Shown: piece after piece, positions 1 to 9,085 of the stretch
Layout: each line of letters starts with the position of its first letter
How positions within the stretch are numbered: the first letter of the stretch is position 1
Source of the DNA: Mycobacterium sp. ITM-2016-00318
Lineage (GTDB): Bacteria > Actinomycetota > Actinomycetes > Mycobacteriales > Mycobacteriaceae
Direction of reading: 5' to 3'
Assembly (NCBI RefSeq): GCF_002968285.2
Contig: NZ_CP134400.1
Location: 1,302,001-1,366,000, forward strand
DNA length: 64,000 nt
Program-made: the position numbers and the translations under genes
Notes under the pieces: model-generated
What the model was told of the DNA's origin: nothing
The model's database searches: none
The model's input: only the letters and a program-made list of their open reading frames with translations

Positions 1-1099
1 GGTTGAGGATGACGCCGAACAGCCCGACGGCCGCGGTCAGGAAGATTCCGCCATACGGCACGCCTCGGCTGGACATCACCGAAGTGAACTTCGGTGCGCT
101 GCCGTTCATTGCCATCGACCGCAGGATCCGGCCGGTCGAGTACAACCCCGCGTTGAGGCTGGAGAATGCGGCGGTCAGCACGACGATGTTCATAACCGTG
201 CCCGCGCCCTCGACGCCGATCTTGGAAAAGAACGTGACGAAGGGGCTCTCGTCCGCCTGATAGGCGGTGTAGGGGAGAAGAAGGGCGAGCAGGAACAATG
301 AGCCGACGTAGAAGACCGCGATACGTGCGATCACCGAGTTAATCGCACGCGGCATGATCTTATGCGGATGAGCGGTCTCGCCAGCCGCAGTTCCGACGAG
401 TTCGACTGCGGCATAGGCAAACACGACGCCGGACATGACAATCACCAACGGGAACAGACCAGCGGGGAACAGTCCGCCGTTATCGGCGACCACGCTGAAA
501 CCGGTTGGCTGACCTTGGATCTCGTAGCGGCCAGCCAGGAAGATAGTGCCCGCGACCAGAAATGTAATCAGCGCAACGACTTTGATGGCTGCAGCCCAGA
601 ACTCGAGCTCCCCGAACAGGGTTACCGAGATGAGGTTTATGCCCACCACTGCCGCCAACGCGATCAGGGCTATCAGCCACTGCGGAACACTCCCGAACGC
701 CCTCCAGTAGTGAAAGTAGGTGGCGATCGCGGTGCAGTCGACGATGGACGTGAACGCCCAGTTCAGCCAGTACATCCAGCCGGCGACGAACGCCGCCTTC
801 TCTCCGAGGAATTCGCGTGCATACGACACGAAGGACCCCGATGACGGCCGGTGCAGCACGAGCTCGCCCAGCGCACGCAGGATCAGGAAGACGAAGACGC
901 CACAGAACGCGTAGCTCAAGAAGAGGCCTGGTCCGGCGTTGTGTAGTCGGCCCCCGGCGCCGAGGAACAGTCCGGTGCCGATGGCACCGCCGATCGCGAT
1001 CATCTGCAGCTGCCGGGGTTTGAGGCCCTTGTGGTAGCCCTCGTCCTCCGCCAGCAGCGCGGAGTTGTCGTACGTCGACGGCTTGGGTTCAGTGGTCAT
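1..1099 (-). CDS. ansP: AnsP-type amino-acid permease, 3' end outside the window
   Basis: Cytoplasmic-membrane amino-acid/proton symporter of the APC superfamily. 366 codons are visible from the ATG at 1099-1097; the C-terminal part lies beyond the left edge. The N-terminus reads [20 protein letters not shown], the family's TM1 signature, followed by TGLFLGAGG and [20 protein letters not shown]. The downstream stretch [20 protein letters not shown] matches remembered mycobacterial AnsP1/AnsP2 (L-asparagine permease) rather than CycA or GabP. Nine or more hydrophobic segments are readable. A GAGGA about 11 nt upstream serves as ribosome site. It follows the small membrane gene by 20 nt on the same strand and is probably cotranscribed. 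Family sure; asparagine specificity inferred. Confidence 0.88.
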   Translation of the reverse strand, partial: MTTEPKPSTYDNSALLAEDEGYHKGLKPRQLQMIAIGGAIGTGLFLGAGGRLHNAGPGLFLSYAFCGVFVFLILRALGELVLHRPSSGSFVSYAREFLGEKAAFVAGWMYWLNWAFTSIVDCTAIATYFHYWRAFGSVPQWLIALIALAAVVGINLISVTLFGELEFWAAAIKVVALITFLVAGTIFLAGRYEIQGQPTGFSVVADNGGLFPAGLFPLVIVMSGVVFAYAAVELVGTAAGETAHPHKIMPRAINSVIARIAVFYVGSLFLLALLLPYTAYQADESPFVTFFSKIGVEGAGTVMNIVVLTAAFSSLNAGLYSTGRILRSMAMNGSAPKFTSVMSSRGVPYGGIFLTAAVGLFGVILN

Positions 1100-1119
1100 C
1101 GCAGCAGTCCTCGCTCTAG

Positions 1120-1371
1120 TCAGTTTCCGGGAGACGCGGGATCAACGGGGTTACCACGGGCATCCCACTGCTCCGGAGGTCCTGGCGTATCGCTGACGTC
1201 ACGAAACGTCATCACGAAGCCGCACACTGCGACGACGGCCGCAATCGCGTAGCCGATGATTGAATACCAGCCGACGTGAATGTACGCGGTGACCGCGACG
1301 ATGAACATCGCCAGGAACACCAGACACATCCCGATCAATGGAATCTTCGCAAACAAATCAATGCGTGCCAT
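1120..1371 (-). CDS. small two-TM membrane protein
   Basis: 83-aa protein of unknown function beginning [14 protein letters not shown]. Two hydrophobic helices are evident, [20 protein letters not shown] and [20 protein letters not shown], then a short polar tail rich in Pro, Asp and Gly. The reading frame stays open upstream, but this ATG is preferred because GAGGTGGGG lies 3-11 nt before it. It sits directly upstream of the permease in the same direction, so it may be an accessory membrane subunit or simply share the transcript. No family recognised. Confidence 0.6.
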   Translation of the reverse strand: MARIDLFAKIPLIGMCLVFLAMFIVAVTAYIHVGWYSIIGYAIAAVVAVCGFVMTFRDVSDTPGPPEQWDARGNPVDPASPGN

Positions 1372-1496
1372 GAGCCCCACCTCGATAGACCGAACGTGAA
1401 CTTCTGGTGAATCGAGTAGACACCCTCGGGCATGCCCGGGCCACTCGAACGGACAGGACTCACAGGTAAGCGAGACCCGCGCTTTAGGATCGCCTG

Positions 1497-1946
1497 ATGC
1501 AGGGCGCGGTGACGGTTCACATGCGGGCGCCCGCAAGGGACATCTGGACGCTCGTCGCAGATGTCACGAACACCGGCCGGTTCTCACCGGAGACCTTCGA
1601 CGCCGAATGGCTCGACGGCGTGACACAACCGTCGGTCGGCGCCAGGTTCCGGGGTCACGTCAAGCGCAACGAGATCGGGCCGACCTACTGGACCACGTGC
1701 CGTGTCACCGCATGTGAGCCCGGCCGCGCCTTCGGATTTGCTGTGTTGGTTAAAAACATGGCGGTCAACAACTGGCACTACGAGTTCACGCCCAACGGCG
1801 CGGGCACCGATGTGACGGAGTCGTTCTCGATCCCGGTTCCCGCCGTCTTACGCGTGACGTCGTTTCTGGGTCTCCTGCGCAAGCGACGGAACATTCGGGA
1901 CATGCGCACGACGCTCGAGCGCATCAAGGCGGTCGTCGAGGCTTGA
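1497..1946 (+). CDS. SRPBCC (polyketide cyclase-like) protein
   Basis: 149-aa START/SRPBCC-fold protein. The N-terminus GAVTVHMRAPARDIWTLVAD is the family's first strand and helix, followed by FSPETFDAEWLDG and, near the end, a long C-terminal helix (MRTTLERIKAVVEA). Such proteins bind hydrophobic ligands in a central cavity; no catalytic residues can be assigned here. It is transcribed divergently from the small membrane protein across 125 nt and stands alone. Ligand unknown. Confidence 0.75.
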   Translation: MQGAVTVHMRAPARDIWTLVADVTNTGRFSPETFDAEWLDGVTQPSVGARFRGHVKRNEIGPTYWTTCRVTACEPGRAFGFAVLVKNMAVNNWHYEFTPNGAGTDVTESFSIPVPAVLRVTSFLGLLRKRRNIRDMRTTLERIKAVVEA

Positions 1947-1966
1947 AGCGCTACAGCGCTTTTGCC

Positions 1967-2283
1967 CTAGTCTCCGGAAGTGCACAGGCGCATGCCGCCG
2001 AGGTTGAACGCCAAACCCGCTCCCGTGTAACGAAATCGAGTCTCGAATACCTCGGGGATGAACGAAGCCATCGGCCCGTAGGAGACGCCGAGAATGGCGA
2101 AGGAACCCATGATGCCGAGCGCGAAGAGCAGCCGTCACCCGCTATCGAGAAGCGGCACGACCGCGAAGCACCACGGCAACGCCAGACAGAAGCCGACCAG
2201 GATGATCGCTCGTCGCCCGTAGGTGTCACTGAGGCGGGCCGAGACGGCGGTCGAACTGCTCGGGGCTGCCACCCGACTCGGCA
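1967..2283 (-). pseudogene. remnant of an MFS (metabolite:H+ symporter-like) transporter
   Basis: On the minus strand one frame still encodes the C-terminal half of an MFS transporter. It shows the loop LSDTYGRR, a membrane helix, an in-frame TGA at 2138-2136, then a second helix and the run PMASFIPEVFETRFRYTGAG followed by LAFNLGG, typical of the MHS subfamily. The frame ends abruptly at a TAG (1969-1967), before the last helices. There is no intact start. The adjoining 2284-2443 has no convincing gene. A short minus-strand stretch there, LGYEFVFTDSDSVAVIEHD, vaguely resembles a VOC/glyoxalase fragment. The whole 1947-2443 interval is therefore read as decayed coding DNA. Confidence 0.7.
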
Positions 2284-2443
2284 GGCTCGCGGACAACGAC
2301 GTCGTGCTCGATGACGGCGACCGAGTCCGAATCTGTGAACACGAATTCGTATCCGAGATGGATTGACCGCGGCGATGACCTGCAAGGCACCTTTTGGGGC
2401 GAACGAGCCCGCCTCAGCGACGCACCTAGGGCAGGCTGGAGCA

Positions 2444-4111
2444 ATGACGGAAGCCACCGACCTCGTCGATGTGGTCACCGCTCTGGGCGAAGTACTGGGC
2501 CGGACGTCGTTCCCGCTGCCTACGCCGTCGGCCTGGTCGGCCGAACGTGAAGCTCGCGAGCTGACCGGGCAGCTGGCCGACTACCTCGTTCCGCGGCTGC
2601 GGAGCATCGACGCCCCGCTGCTGGCGGTGGTGGGCGGCTCAACTGGCGCGGGGAAGTCGACGCTGGTCAACTCGCTGGTCGGCGCTGACGTCAGCCCCGC
2701 CGGCGTGCTGCGGCCCACGACCCGCGGCCCTGCAATCGTGTGCCACCCGTCAGACCTGAGGTGGTTCACCGACGACCGGATTCTGCCGCAACTACCGCGA
2801 TCGTCCGGGCCGGACGGCCTGCGCCTGGTGCCGCACGAAGGTATCGGGCCCGGTCTCGCGTTGCTCGACGCCCCCGACATCGACAGCGTCGTGAGTACCA
2901 ACCGCGAGTTGGCGTCCACTCTGCTGGCCGCGGCCGACCTGTGGATCTTCCTGACGACCGCGGCCCGGTACGCCGATGCGGTGCCGTGGCAGTTGCTTCA
3001 CACCGCCCGCGACCGGGGCACCGCGATCGCGATCGTGCTGAATCGATGCCCGCCGGAGGCGGTAAGAGATGTGGCCGCGCACTTGTCCGACATGCTGGCA
3101 GCGAACGGATTGGGCAGCGCACCGCTGTTCGTGATCGCCGAGCAGGGCCTGCGCGCCGGGCGGTTGCGGGACAAGGCGACAACACCCATTCGCTCATGGC
3201 TGGACGGTCTGACCGCTGACGCTGAGCAACGGGTGGCGGTGGTGCGTTACACGCTGGACGGAGCGCTGCGCAGCCTGTCGCCCCGGACGTATGGACTGGC
3301 CGAGGCGGCCGACGATCAATTCGCGGTGCGCTCGCAACTGGAGTCGTGCGTGTCGTCGGCGTACGGCGACGCACTCGCGCGCGTGGACGATGCGGTTCGC
3401 GACGGCACGCTGCTGCGCGGCGAGGTGCTGGCCCGGTGGCAGGACGTGGTCGGTACGGGCGAGTTTCTGCGCAAGCTGGAATCGCGGGTGGGGCGGGTTC
3501 GGGACCGCGTGGTGGCGGCGGTCACGGGGCGGTCCACACCGGTGGAGGAACTCGGGGAGGCGTTGGAGACAGGCATCGCGACCGTCGTCCGGGCGGCAGT
3601 AGAAGAGGCCGCCGAGGTGACATACGGGTGTTGGGCGCGACACCAGGCCGGCGCGCCGCTGCTGACCGGCGACCTGGCGCGGCCGGCCCCCGGGCTCGAT
3701 GAGGCCGTCGAGCGGCTCGTCCGCGACTGGGAGGAATTCGTGCTCGAGCTGGTCCGCACCGAAGGCGCGTCGAAGCGCTCGGGGGCGCGGTTGGCTTCGT
3801 ACGGTGTCAACGGCGCCGGGCTGGTCGTGATGCTCGCGGTCTTCAGCCAGACGGCCGGACTGACCGGCGCCGAGATCGCGGTCGCAGGGGGAACGACGGT
3901 CGCCAGTCAGAAAGTGCTGGAAGCGATCTTCGGCGAACAAGCGGTTCGCGGCCTGGCCCGGCAGGCCCGCGAGGAACTGCTGGCTCGAGTCGACGGCCTC
4001 CTGCGCCACGACGCCGCCCGCTACGGCGAAGTGCTGGGTTCCGCGTCGGCACTGGTGTCGGGTGACGAGCTGCGGGCGGCCGCCAATCGCGTCGCGGCGG
4101 TGCTGCAGTGA
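2444..4111 (+). CDS. dynamin-like GTPase, first of a coupled pair
   Basis: 555-aa P-loop GTPase. Walker A GGSTGAGKST lies near residue 64, a switch-II-like LLDAPDID near 140 and a G4-like LNRCP near 198; the last is weak against the NKxD consensus. A long alpha-helical C-terminal half follows, with one hydrophobic patch (GAGLVVMLAVFSQ) near residue 450. The layout matches actinobacterial 'dynamin family/YfjP-like' GTPases, thought to act at membranes. The ATG at 2444 (GGAG 5 nt upstream) is preferred over an in-frame ATG at 2363, because the extra 27 residues look non-native. Its stop overlaps the next start by 4 nt, as expected for two halves of one complex. Cellular role unknown. Confidence 0.85.
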   Translation: MTEATDLVDVVTALGEVLGRTSFPLPTPSAWSAEREARELTGQLADYLVPRLRSIDAPLLAVVGGSTGAGKSTLVNSLVGADVSPAGVLRPTTRGPAIVCHPSDLRWFTDDRILPQLPRSSGPDGLRLVPHEGIGPGLALLDAPDIDSVVSTNRELASTLLAAADLWIFLTTAARYADAVPWQLLHTARDRGTAIAIVLNRCPPEAVRDVAAHLSDMLAANGLGSAPLFVIAEQGLRAGRLRDKATTPIRSWLDGLTADAEQRVAVVRYTLDGALRSLSPRTYGLAEAADDQFAVRSQLESCVSSAYGDALARVDDAVRDGTLLRGEVLARWQDVVGTGEFLRKLESRVGRVRDRVVAAVTGRSTPVEELGEALETGIATVVRAAVEEAAEVTYGCWARHQAGAPLLTGDLARPAPGLDEAVERLVRDWEEFVLELVRTEGASKRSGARLASYGVNGAGLVVMLAVFSQTAGLTGAEIAVAGGTTVASQKVLEAIFGEQAVRGLARQAREELLARVDGLLRHDAARYGEVLGSASALVSGDELRAAANRVAAVLQ

Positions 4112-5742
4112 CGCTCGTCGACCGGCTGGCGGCGCTGTCGTCGGTAGTGACACTGGGGTCCGGTCGGCTCTCCGATGATGTCCTTGCCGAGCTGCGCGAT
4201 CTGGACCAGCGGGCGGGCAGCCGACTGCGCTTGTCGGGTGAGTACACCGTCGTCGCGCTGGCCGGAGCGACGGGCAGCGGAAAGTCCTCGCTGTTCAACG
4301 CCGCCGCCGGAGCGCAGCTGGCCGCAGTGGGCGTTCGACGGCCGACCACCTCCGATACCCAAGCGGTTGTCTTCGGCCGCGACGGCGCGACGGAACTACT
4401 GGACTGGCTGGAGATCAAGACCCGGCAACACGGTGACGCGTCAGCTGCACCGGAGCTTTCCGGGTTGGTGCTGCTCGACCTGCCTGACCACGACTCCACC
4501 GAATTGTCGCATCGGGCTGAAGTGGATCGGCTGGTCCGCCTCGTCGACGCCTTCATCTGGGTGTTGGACCCGCAGAAGTACGCCGACGCAGTCCTTCACG
4601 ACGACTACTTGCGCCCGCTGGCCGCACACCGTGACGTGATGATCGTCGCCCTCAACCAGTCAGACCGGCTGGCCGATCCCGACCTGGCTGCGTGTCTACG
4701 AGACCTGACCCGGCTGCTTGGCGAAGACGGGCTGGGCGGCGTGCCTGTCCTCGCGACGTCAGCGGTGACACCGGACGGGGCGGCGCCGTTACGTGAATTC
4801 CTTGCGGCGACCGTGGCCGACCACAAGGCGCGAACGGCACGGGTGAGCGCAGATCTGGACTCGACGGCTGCACGCCTCGCACCGCTGGTTCCGCAGCAGA
4901 GATCCGTACCCGGGCTGCGAGACGGCGAGCGACGCCTGCAAACCGCCCTCGCCGAGGCTGCGGGCATTCCCGCAGTAGTCGGTGCCGTCGGCCGCGCTTA
5001 CGAGCGACGCGGTCTCGCGGCGGTTGGCTGGCCGCCGCTGCGGTGGATACATCATCTGCGACCGGACCCTTTGCGCCGCTTAGGATTAGGGCAGTCAAGC
5101 ACCGGGGACGAAGTACTCCGCCGGACCTCGTTGCCCTCGGCTTCTGCGGTCTCGCGCGCGGGCGTGGACAGCGCCGTGCGCTCACTCGCCGACACCGCGT
5201 CGGGCGGGTTACCGGCACCCTGGCCGCGGCTACTTCTCGAAGCCGCCAAGTCACGAGTGGGTGCCGTGCCTGATGCCTTGGACCGGGCGGTCGGTGGCGC
5301 GGACCTCGGCTCGAATCGGCCACCGCGATGGTGGCGTCTGGCGGGGGCGGTTCAGTGGGTGCTGCTGGTGGCTGCCCTTGCGGGCGGCGTGTGGCTCGGG
5401 CTGCTCGCTGTGCTCGCGTATCTGCAGATCGATCTCGATGCACCCCTTCTTGGGCCGTTCTCCTGGCCGACAGTGCTGCTGGTCGGAGGACTCGCGTCGG
5501 GCTTGGCGCTGCGAATTCTGATCAGACCATTCGTCGCGTTCGGCGCGTCCCGGCGCAGGCGACGCGCGAAAGCCGAACTGGGCCGGCGGGTCGAGGCGGT
5601 CGGAGAGGAGTTCGTCCTATCGCCGCTACGGGCGGAGCTGTCCGTGTACGACGAGCTGGCCGCCGCGGTCCACCGGCTCCATGGTCGCGGTTCATCAGGC
5701 CAGAGCTCACCTATAACACATACGGCGGCTGACCAGCGGTGA
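4108..5742 (+). CDS. dynamin-like/YfjP-family GTPase with two TM helices, second of the pair
   Basis: 544-aa GTPase. Walker A GATGSGKSS is near residue 53, switch II LLDLPDHDST near 121 and G4 LNQSDRL near 181 (NxxD preserved, unlike its partner). Two transmembrane helices at about 410-470 (VQWVLLVAALAGGVWLGLLA and a second one) would anchor it in the cytoplasmic membrane, followed by a basic RRRRRAKAELGRR stretch. It overlaps both neighbours by 4 nt (4108-4111 and 5739-5742), so GTPase 1, GTPase 2 and cyclase 1 are likely one translational unit. The pair probably forms a heterodimer; this is inference from conserved adjacency in actinobacteria. Confidence 0.87.
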   Translation: MTLVDRLAALSSVVTLGSGRLSDDVLAELRDLDQRAGSRLRLSGEYTVVALAGATGSGKSSLFNAAAGAQLAAVGVRRPTTSDTQAVVFGRDGATELLDWLEIKTRQHGDASAAPELSGLVLLDLPDHDSTELSHRAEVDRLVRLVDAFIWVLDPQKYADAVLHDDYLRPLAAHRDVMIVALNQSDRLADPDLAACLRDLTRLLGEDGLGGVPVLATSAVTPDGAAPLREFLAATVADHKARTARVSADLDSTAARLAPLVPQQRSVPGLRDGERRLQTALAEAAGIPAVVGAVGRAYERRGLAAVGWPPLRWIHHLRPDPLRRLGLGQSSTGDEVLRRTSLPSASAVSRAGVDSAVRSLADTASGGLPAPWPRLLLEAAKSRVGAVPDALDRAVGGADLGSNRPPRWWRLAGAVQWVLLVAALAGGVWLGLLAVLAYLQIDLDAPLLGPFSWPTVLLVGGLASGLALRILIRPFVAFGASRRRRRAKAELGRRVEAVGEEFVLSPLRAELSVYDELAAAVHRLHGRGSSGQSSPITHTAADQR

Positions 5743-5750
5743 CACGATAC
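5729..5750. repeat. 22-bp repeat spanning the GTPase-2 stop and cyclase-1 start (copy 1)
   Basis: These 22 bases contain the last codons of GTPase 2 (ADQR-stop) and the first codons of cyclase 1 (GTG ACA CGA TAC). The identical 22 bases recur at 10495-10516 just before cyclase 2, where no GTPase gene is present. The second copy is therefore a fragment of the GTPase-2 3' end carried along by duplication. Confidence 0.85.
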
Positions 5751-8700
5751 ACGGGCCCGCCGTGTGCGTCGTGCGGCACTTGGTTGTCCCGCACAGCCAA
5801 GTTCTGCAGTGAATGCGGTACGCCAGTGGCAGACGGCGCACAGTCGGCGGAGTACAAGCAGGTAACGGTGCTGTTCGCCGACGTGGTGCATTCGATGGAC
5901 ATCGCCGCGGCGGTCGGGGCCGAGCGGCTGCGCGAGATCATGGCCGAATTGGTCGAACGTTCGACGGTTGTCGTGAAGCGCTACGGAGGGACGGTGAATC
6001 AGTTCACCGGCGACGGCATCATGGCGATATACGGTGCACCGGCGGCTCTGGAGGACCACGCTTTTCGTGCCTGCCTGGCGGCGTTGGCCATTCAAGAGGT
6101 GGCGAAGCCACTTGCGGCCGACGTCCGGGAACGCGACGGGAAGAACTTGCGGCTGCGCGTCGGACTCAACTCGGGGCGGGTGATCGCCGGTGAGATCGGT
6201 TCCGGCGCTTTGGGTTACACCACCATCGGCGAGCAGGTGGGGATGGCCCAGCGCATGGAGTCCGTCGCCCCTCCGGGTGGGGTGATGCTCAGTGAGTCAA
6301 CCGCGCGGCTCGTCGAGCACGCCGCGATGCTTGCGCAGCCGGAGATGGTGCAGATCAAAGGCGGCGCGGAAGCTGTTCGCGCTCGTCGGCTCCTCGGCGT
6401 GGCCTTGCAGCATGAGATAAGCGGTGCCGCGGAGGCTGCACTGGTGGGACGCGACCTCGAGGTCACCACCATCGCAGGACTTTTGGATCGGTCGGGGACC
6501 GGTCGCGGATGCGTGGTGTGTGTCGCGGGACCGGCGGGGATCGGCAAGACCCGACTCGTTCGCGAGACGATGCGGCTGGCGACCAGCCGGGGTGTCGAGG
6601 CGTTCTCGACCTATTGCGAATCCCACGCCACGGACATCGCGTTTCATTCGGTGGCCCGCCTGCTCCGTGCCGCTACCGGGGTGAGCGGTCTGAACGATGA
6701 GGATGCGCGCGCACGCCTCCGCGCCCAAGCTGTCGACGCCGACGACGAGGACCTGGTGCTGCTGCACGATCTGCTGGGTATCTCCGACCCGGACGTGGCC
6801 TTGCCGAAACTCGACCCGGACGCGCGGCGGCGGCGATTGACCGCGTTGATCAACTCGCTGTCACTGGCGCGTACCGAGCCGGCGCTGTATGTCATCGAAG
6901 ATGCACACTGGATCGACGAAGTCAGCGAATCGATGTTCGCCGAATTCCTCAGCGTGATTCCGCAGACGCCAGCGGTGGTGTTGATCACCTACCGGCCCGA
7001 ATACCTGGGGGCGTTGGCCCAGGTGAAGGGTGCACAGACCATTTCGCTGGCACCACTGAGTGATTCGGAAACAGCCGTGCTGCTCGACGAGCTGCTCGGA
7101 CCCGACCCATCTGTCCTTGGGCTCAGGGCAGTGGTTGCCGAGCGCGCCGCCGGTAATCCGTTTTTCGCCCAGGAGATGGTGCGCGAACTCGCCGAGCGCG
7201 GTGTGCTTCAAGGCGACCGCGGTCGTTACACCTGCCAAGCGGACGTGGCCGAAATCACTGTTCCGGCAACGCTGCAGGCGACGATCGCCGCCCGTATCGA
7301 CCGCCTTGACCCCGACGCCAAGCAGACATTGAATGCCGCCGCCGTGATCGGTTCCCGCTTCACGCCCGGGCTACTGAACGCCCTCGGAAACGATCCCGCT
7401 GTGGGGAAGCTCCTGACGGCCGAGCTGGTCGACCAGATCCGATTCATGCCCAGCGCTGAGTTCGCCTTCCGCCATCCACTGATCCGGACGGTCGCCTACG
7501 AATCGCAGCTGAAGTCCGACCGCGCAGAATTGCATCGTCGGCTGGCTGGAGCGATCCAACAGCGTGACCCCGCTTCCCTGGACGAGAATGCTGCGCTGAT
7601 CGCCGAACACCTGGAAGCCGCGCGTGATCTGGTGGCCGCATTCGACTGGCATATGAGAGCCGGCGCGTGGTCGTATATCCGCGACGTCGCCGCAGCGAGG
7701 TTGAGTTGGGAACGTGCGCGCCGGGTCGCGGATGCGTTGCCTCACGACCACTTCGCTCGCCTGTCCATGCGAATCGCCCCGCGGACGCTGCTATCCGGCA
7801 GCTCCTGGCGAGTGGGCAGCGGCGTCGACACCGGCTTCGACGAGCTGCGCGACCTCTGCGTCGAAGCCGGGGACCAGCGGTCGTTGGCCATCGGCATGAC
7901 GGGTCTGGTGATGAAGGAATTCATGAACGGGCACACCGGCGACGGATCTCGGCTCGCCACCGAACACAGCGCGCTGCTCGAATCGATCCGCGACCCGGCG
8001 TTGGCGGTCGGGTTGTCGTTCGCGGCGCTTGCCGTAAAGCACGAGGCCGGCGCCATGACCGAAGTGTTGCGGCTGGCGGAGCGGGTCATCGAACTGGCCG
8101 GCGGCGACTCCACCATGGGCAGCGTGGTTTTCGGATCCCCGTTGTCGGGCGCGATCGTTTTCCGCGGGTGCGCGCGGTGGTGCCTCGGCCAACCTGGATG
8201 GAAGGAAGATCTTGCGCATTGTGTGGCGATGGCGCGCGCAACCGACGCAACGTCCCTGGCCGGCGTGACCCTCTACAAGTACGTTCTCGCGATTCCGTGC
8301 GGAGCATTGTTGCCCGATGCCAACGCCCTGCGGGAGACCGCCGACGCGTTGACCACCGCGGAGCGGTCGGGCGACGGATTCGCGCTGCTTTTCGCTCAAA
8401 TGGCTCGAGGTATCACGCTGGTCCACGGGGATGGGTTGGACCGCGAGGCTGGGTTCGCCCTGCTTGCGGCGGCTCGAGAGGCCGCCCTGAGGGGGCGTTT
8501 CACATTGACGGCGGTCCCGCCCATTGACCTGCTTTCCGCAAAGGAGGAGGCCGGCTCCGGAGATCTCGATGGTGCAGTCGAAAGGACGCGGTCAGTGGCC
8601 GAGTACCTGTTCAGCTCGGGAAACGTCTGGAGCATCTTCGCCACCACCTGCCTGGTGGAGATGCTGTTGCGCCGCGGCGGGGATGCCGACATCGAGGACG

Positions 8701-8900
8701 CGCAGGCCGCGATCGACCGGTTGGCTGCCCAGCCATTCGGTCTCGCGCTCAACGAGATCACGCTGTTGCGGCTGCGGACGCTGCTGGCGCATGCGCATGG
8801 CGACGAGGCGACCTACCACGACTATCGCGGCCGTTACCGTGAAATGGCGACTGCCCTGGGCTTCGACGGACATATGAAGTGGGCCGAGGCGATGGCGTGA
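5739..8900 (+). CDS. zinc ribbon - class III cyclase-fold - STAND ATPase protein 1
   Basis: 1053 aa, starting at a GTG that overlaps the GTPase-2 stop. A zinc ribbon (CASCG...CSECG, residues about 9-28) is followed by a class III nucleotide-cyclase domain (about 38-200). Both metal aspartates remain (LFADVV and TGDGIMA). The substrate-lysine position is Gln (NQFTGD), and the transition-state Asn of the VNxAxR motif is Gly (GEQVGMAQRM). An AAA/STAND ATPase follows, with Walker A GPAGIGKTR near 264 and Walker B VIEDAHWID near 384. The remainder is a long helical TPR-like repeat region without a LuxR domain. It resembles the mycobacterial Rv0891c/Rv1358-type regulators. It probably senses a ligand and oligomerises; cyclase activity is doubtful. 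Confidence 0.85.
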   Translation: MTRYTGPPCASCGTWLSRTAKFCSECGTPVADGAQSAEYKQVTVLFADVVHSMDIAAAVGAERLREIMAELVERSTVVVKRYGGTVNQFTGDGIMAIYGAPAALEDHAFRACLAALAIQEVAKPLAADVRERDGKNLRLRVGLNSGRVIAGEIGSGALGYTTIGEQVGMAQRMESVAPPGGVMLSESTARLVEHAAMLAQPEMVQIKGGAEAVRARRLLGVALQHEISGAAEAALVGRDLEVTTIAGLLDRSGTGRGCVVCVAGPAGIGKTRLVRETMRLATSRGVEAFSTYCESHATDIAFHSVARLLRAATGVSGLNDEDARARLRAQAVDADDEDLVLLHDLLGISDPDVALPKLDPDARRRRLTALINSLSLARTEPALYVIEDAHWIDEVSESMFAEFLSVIPQTPAVVLITYRPEYLGALAQVKGAQTISLAPLSDSETAVLLDELLGPDPSVLGLRAVVAERAAGNPFFAQEMVRELAERGVLQGDRGRYTCQADVAEITVPATLQATIAARIDRLDPDAKQTLNAAAVIGSRFTPGLLNALGNDPAVGKLLTAELVDQIRFMPSAEFAFRHPLIRTVAYESQLKSDRAELHRRLAGAIQQRDPASLDENAALIAEHLEAARDLVAAFDWHMRAGAWSYIRDVAAARLSWERARRVADALPHDHFARLSMRIAPRTLLSGSSWRVGSGVDTGFDELRDLCVEAGDQRSLAIGMTGLVMKEFMNGHTGDGSRLATEHSALLESIRDPALAVGLSFAALAVKHEAGAMTEVLRLAERVIELAGGDSTMGSVVFGSPLSGAIVFRGCARWCLGQPGWKEDLAHCVAMARATDATSLAGVTLYKYVLAIPCGALLPDANALRETADALTTAERSGDGFALLFAQMARGITLVHGDGLDREAGFALLAAAREAALRGRFTLTAVPPIDLLSAKEEAGSGDLDGAVERTRSVAEYLFSSGNVWSIFATTCLVEMLLRRGGDADIEDAQAAIDRLAAQPFGLALNEITLLRLRTLLAHAHGDEATYHDYRGRYREMATALGFDGHMKWAEAMA

Positions 8901-9030
8901 TGTGATCACCGCGTCGGCCGCCGTGGCTCAGCATGTCTGGCGTGGAACAGCAGACAGGCCTGACAGGCGTGCCCTGCCACCCGACGCCAAGAGTTTGCTG
9001 GCCTCGTCCGAATGGATAGGAAACCGGCGG

Positions 9031-9076
9031 TTGACGAGCTAAGATCGCGTTCTAGGCCGATCGCGTTGTATGCGAT
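9031..9076 (+). promoter_or_regulatory. repeat-rich upstream site of the DUF2652 gene
   Basis: TTGACG (9031-9036) could be a -35 element, with a poor -10 (TAGGCC, 9053-9058). GATCGCGTT occurs twice, at 9043-9051 and 9059-9067, 16 nt apart. The second copy also begins an inverted repeat ATCGC-N7-GCGAT (9060-9076) that ends just before the GAGGTGG ribosome site. The arrangement suits a repressor operator overlapping the transcription start, but no regulator is identified. Confidence 0.35.
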
Positions 9077-9085
9077 AGAGGTGGC

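Noticed and set aside
2363..2443. Earlier in-frame ATG for the first GTPase
   Set aside because: The added 27 residues lack family likeness, while the ATG at 2444 has GGAG at the right distance.
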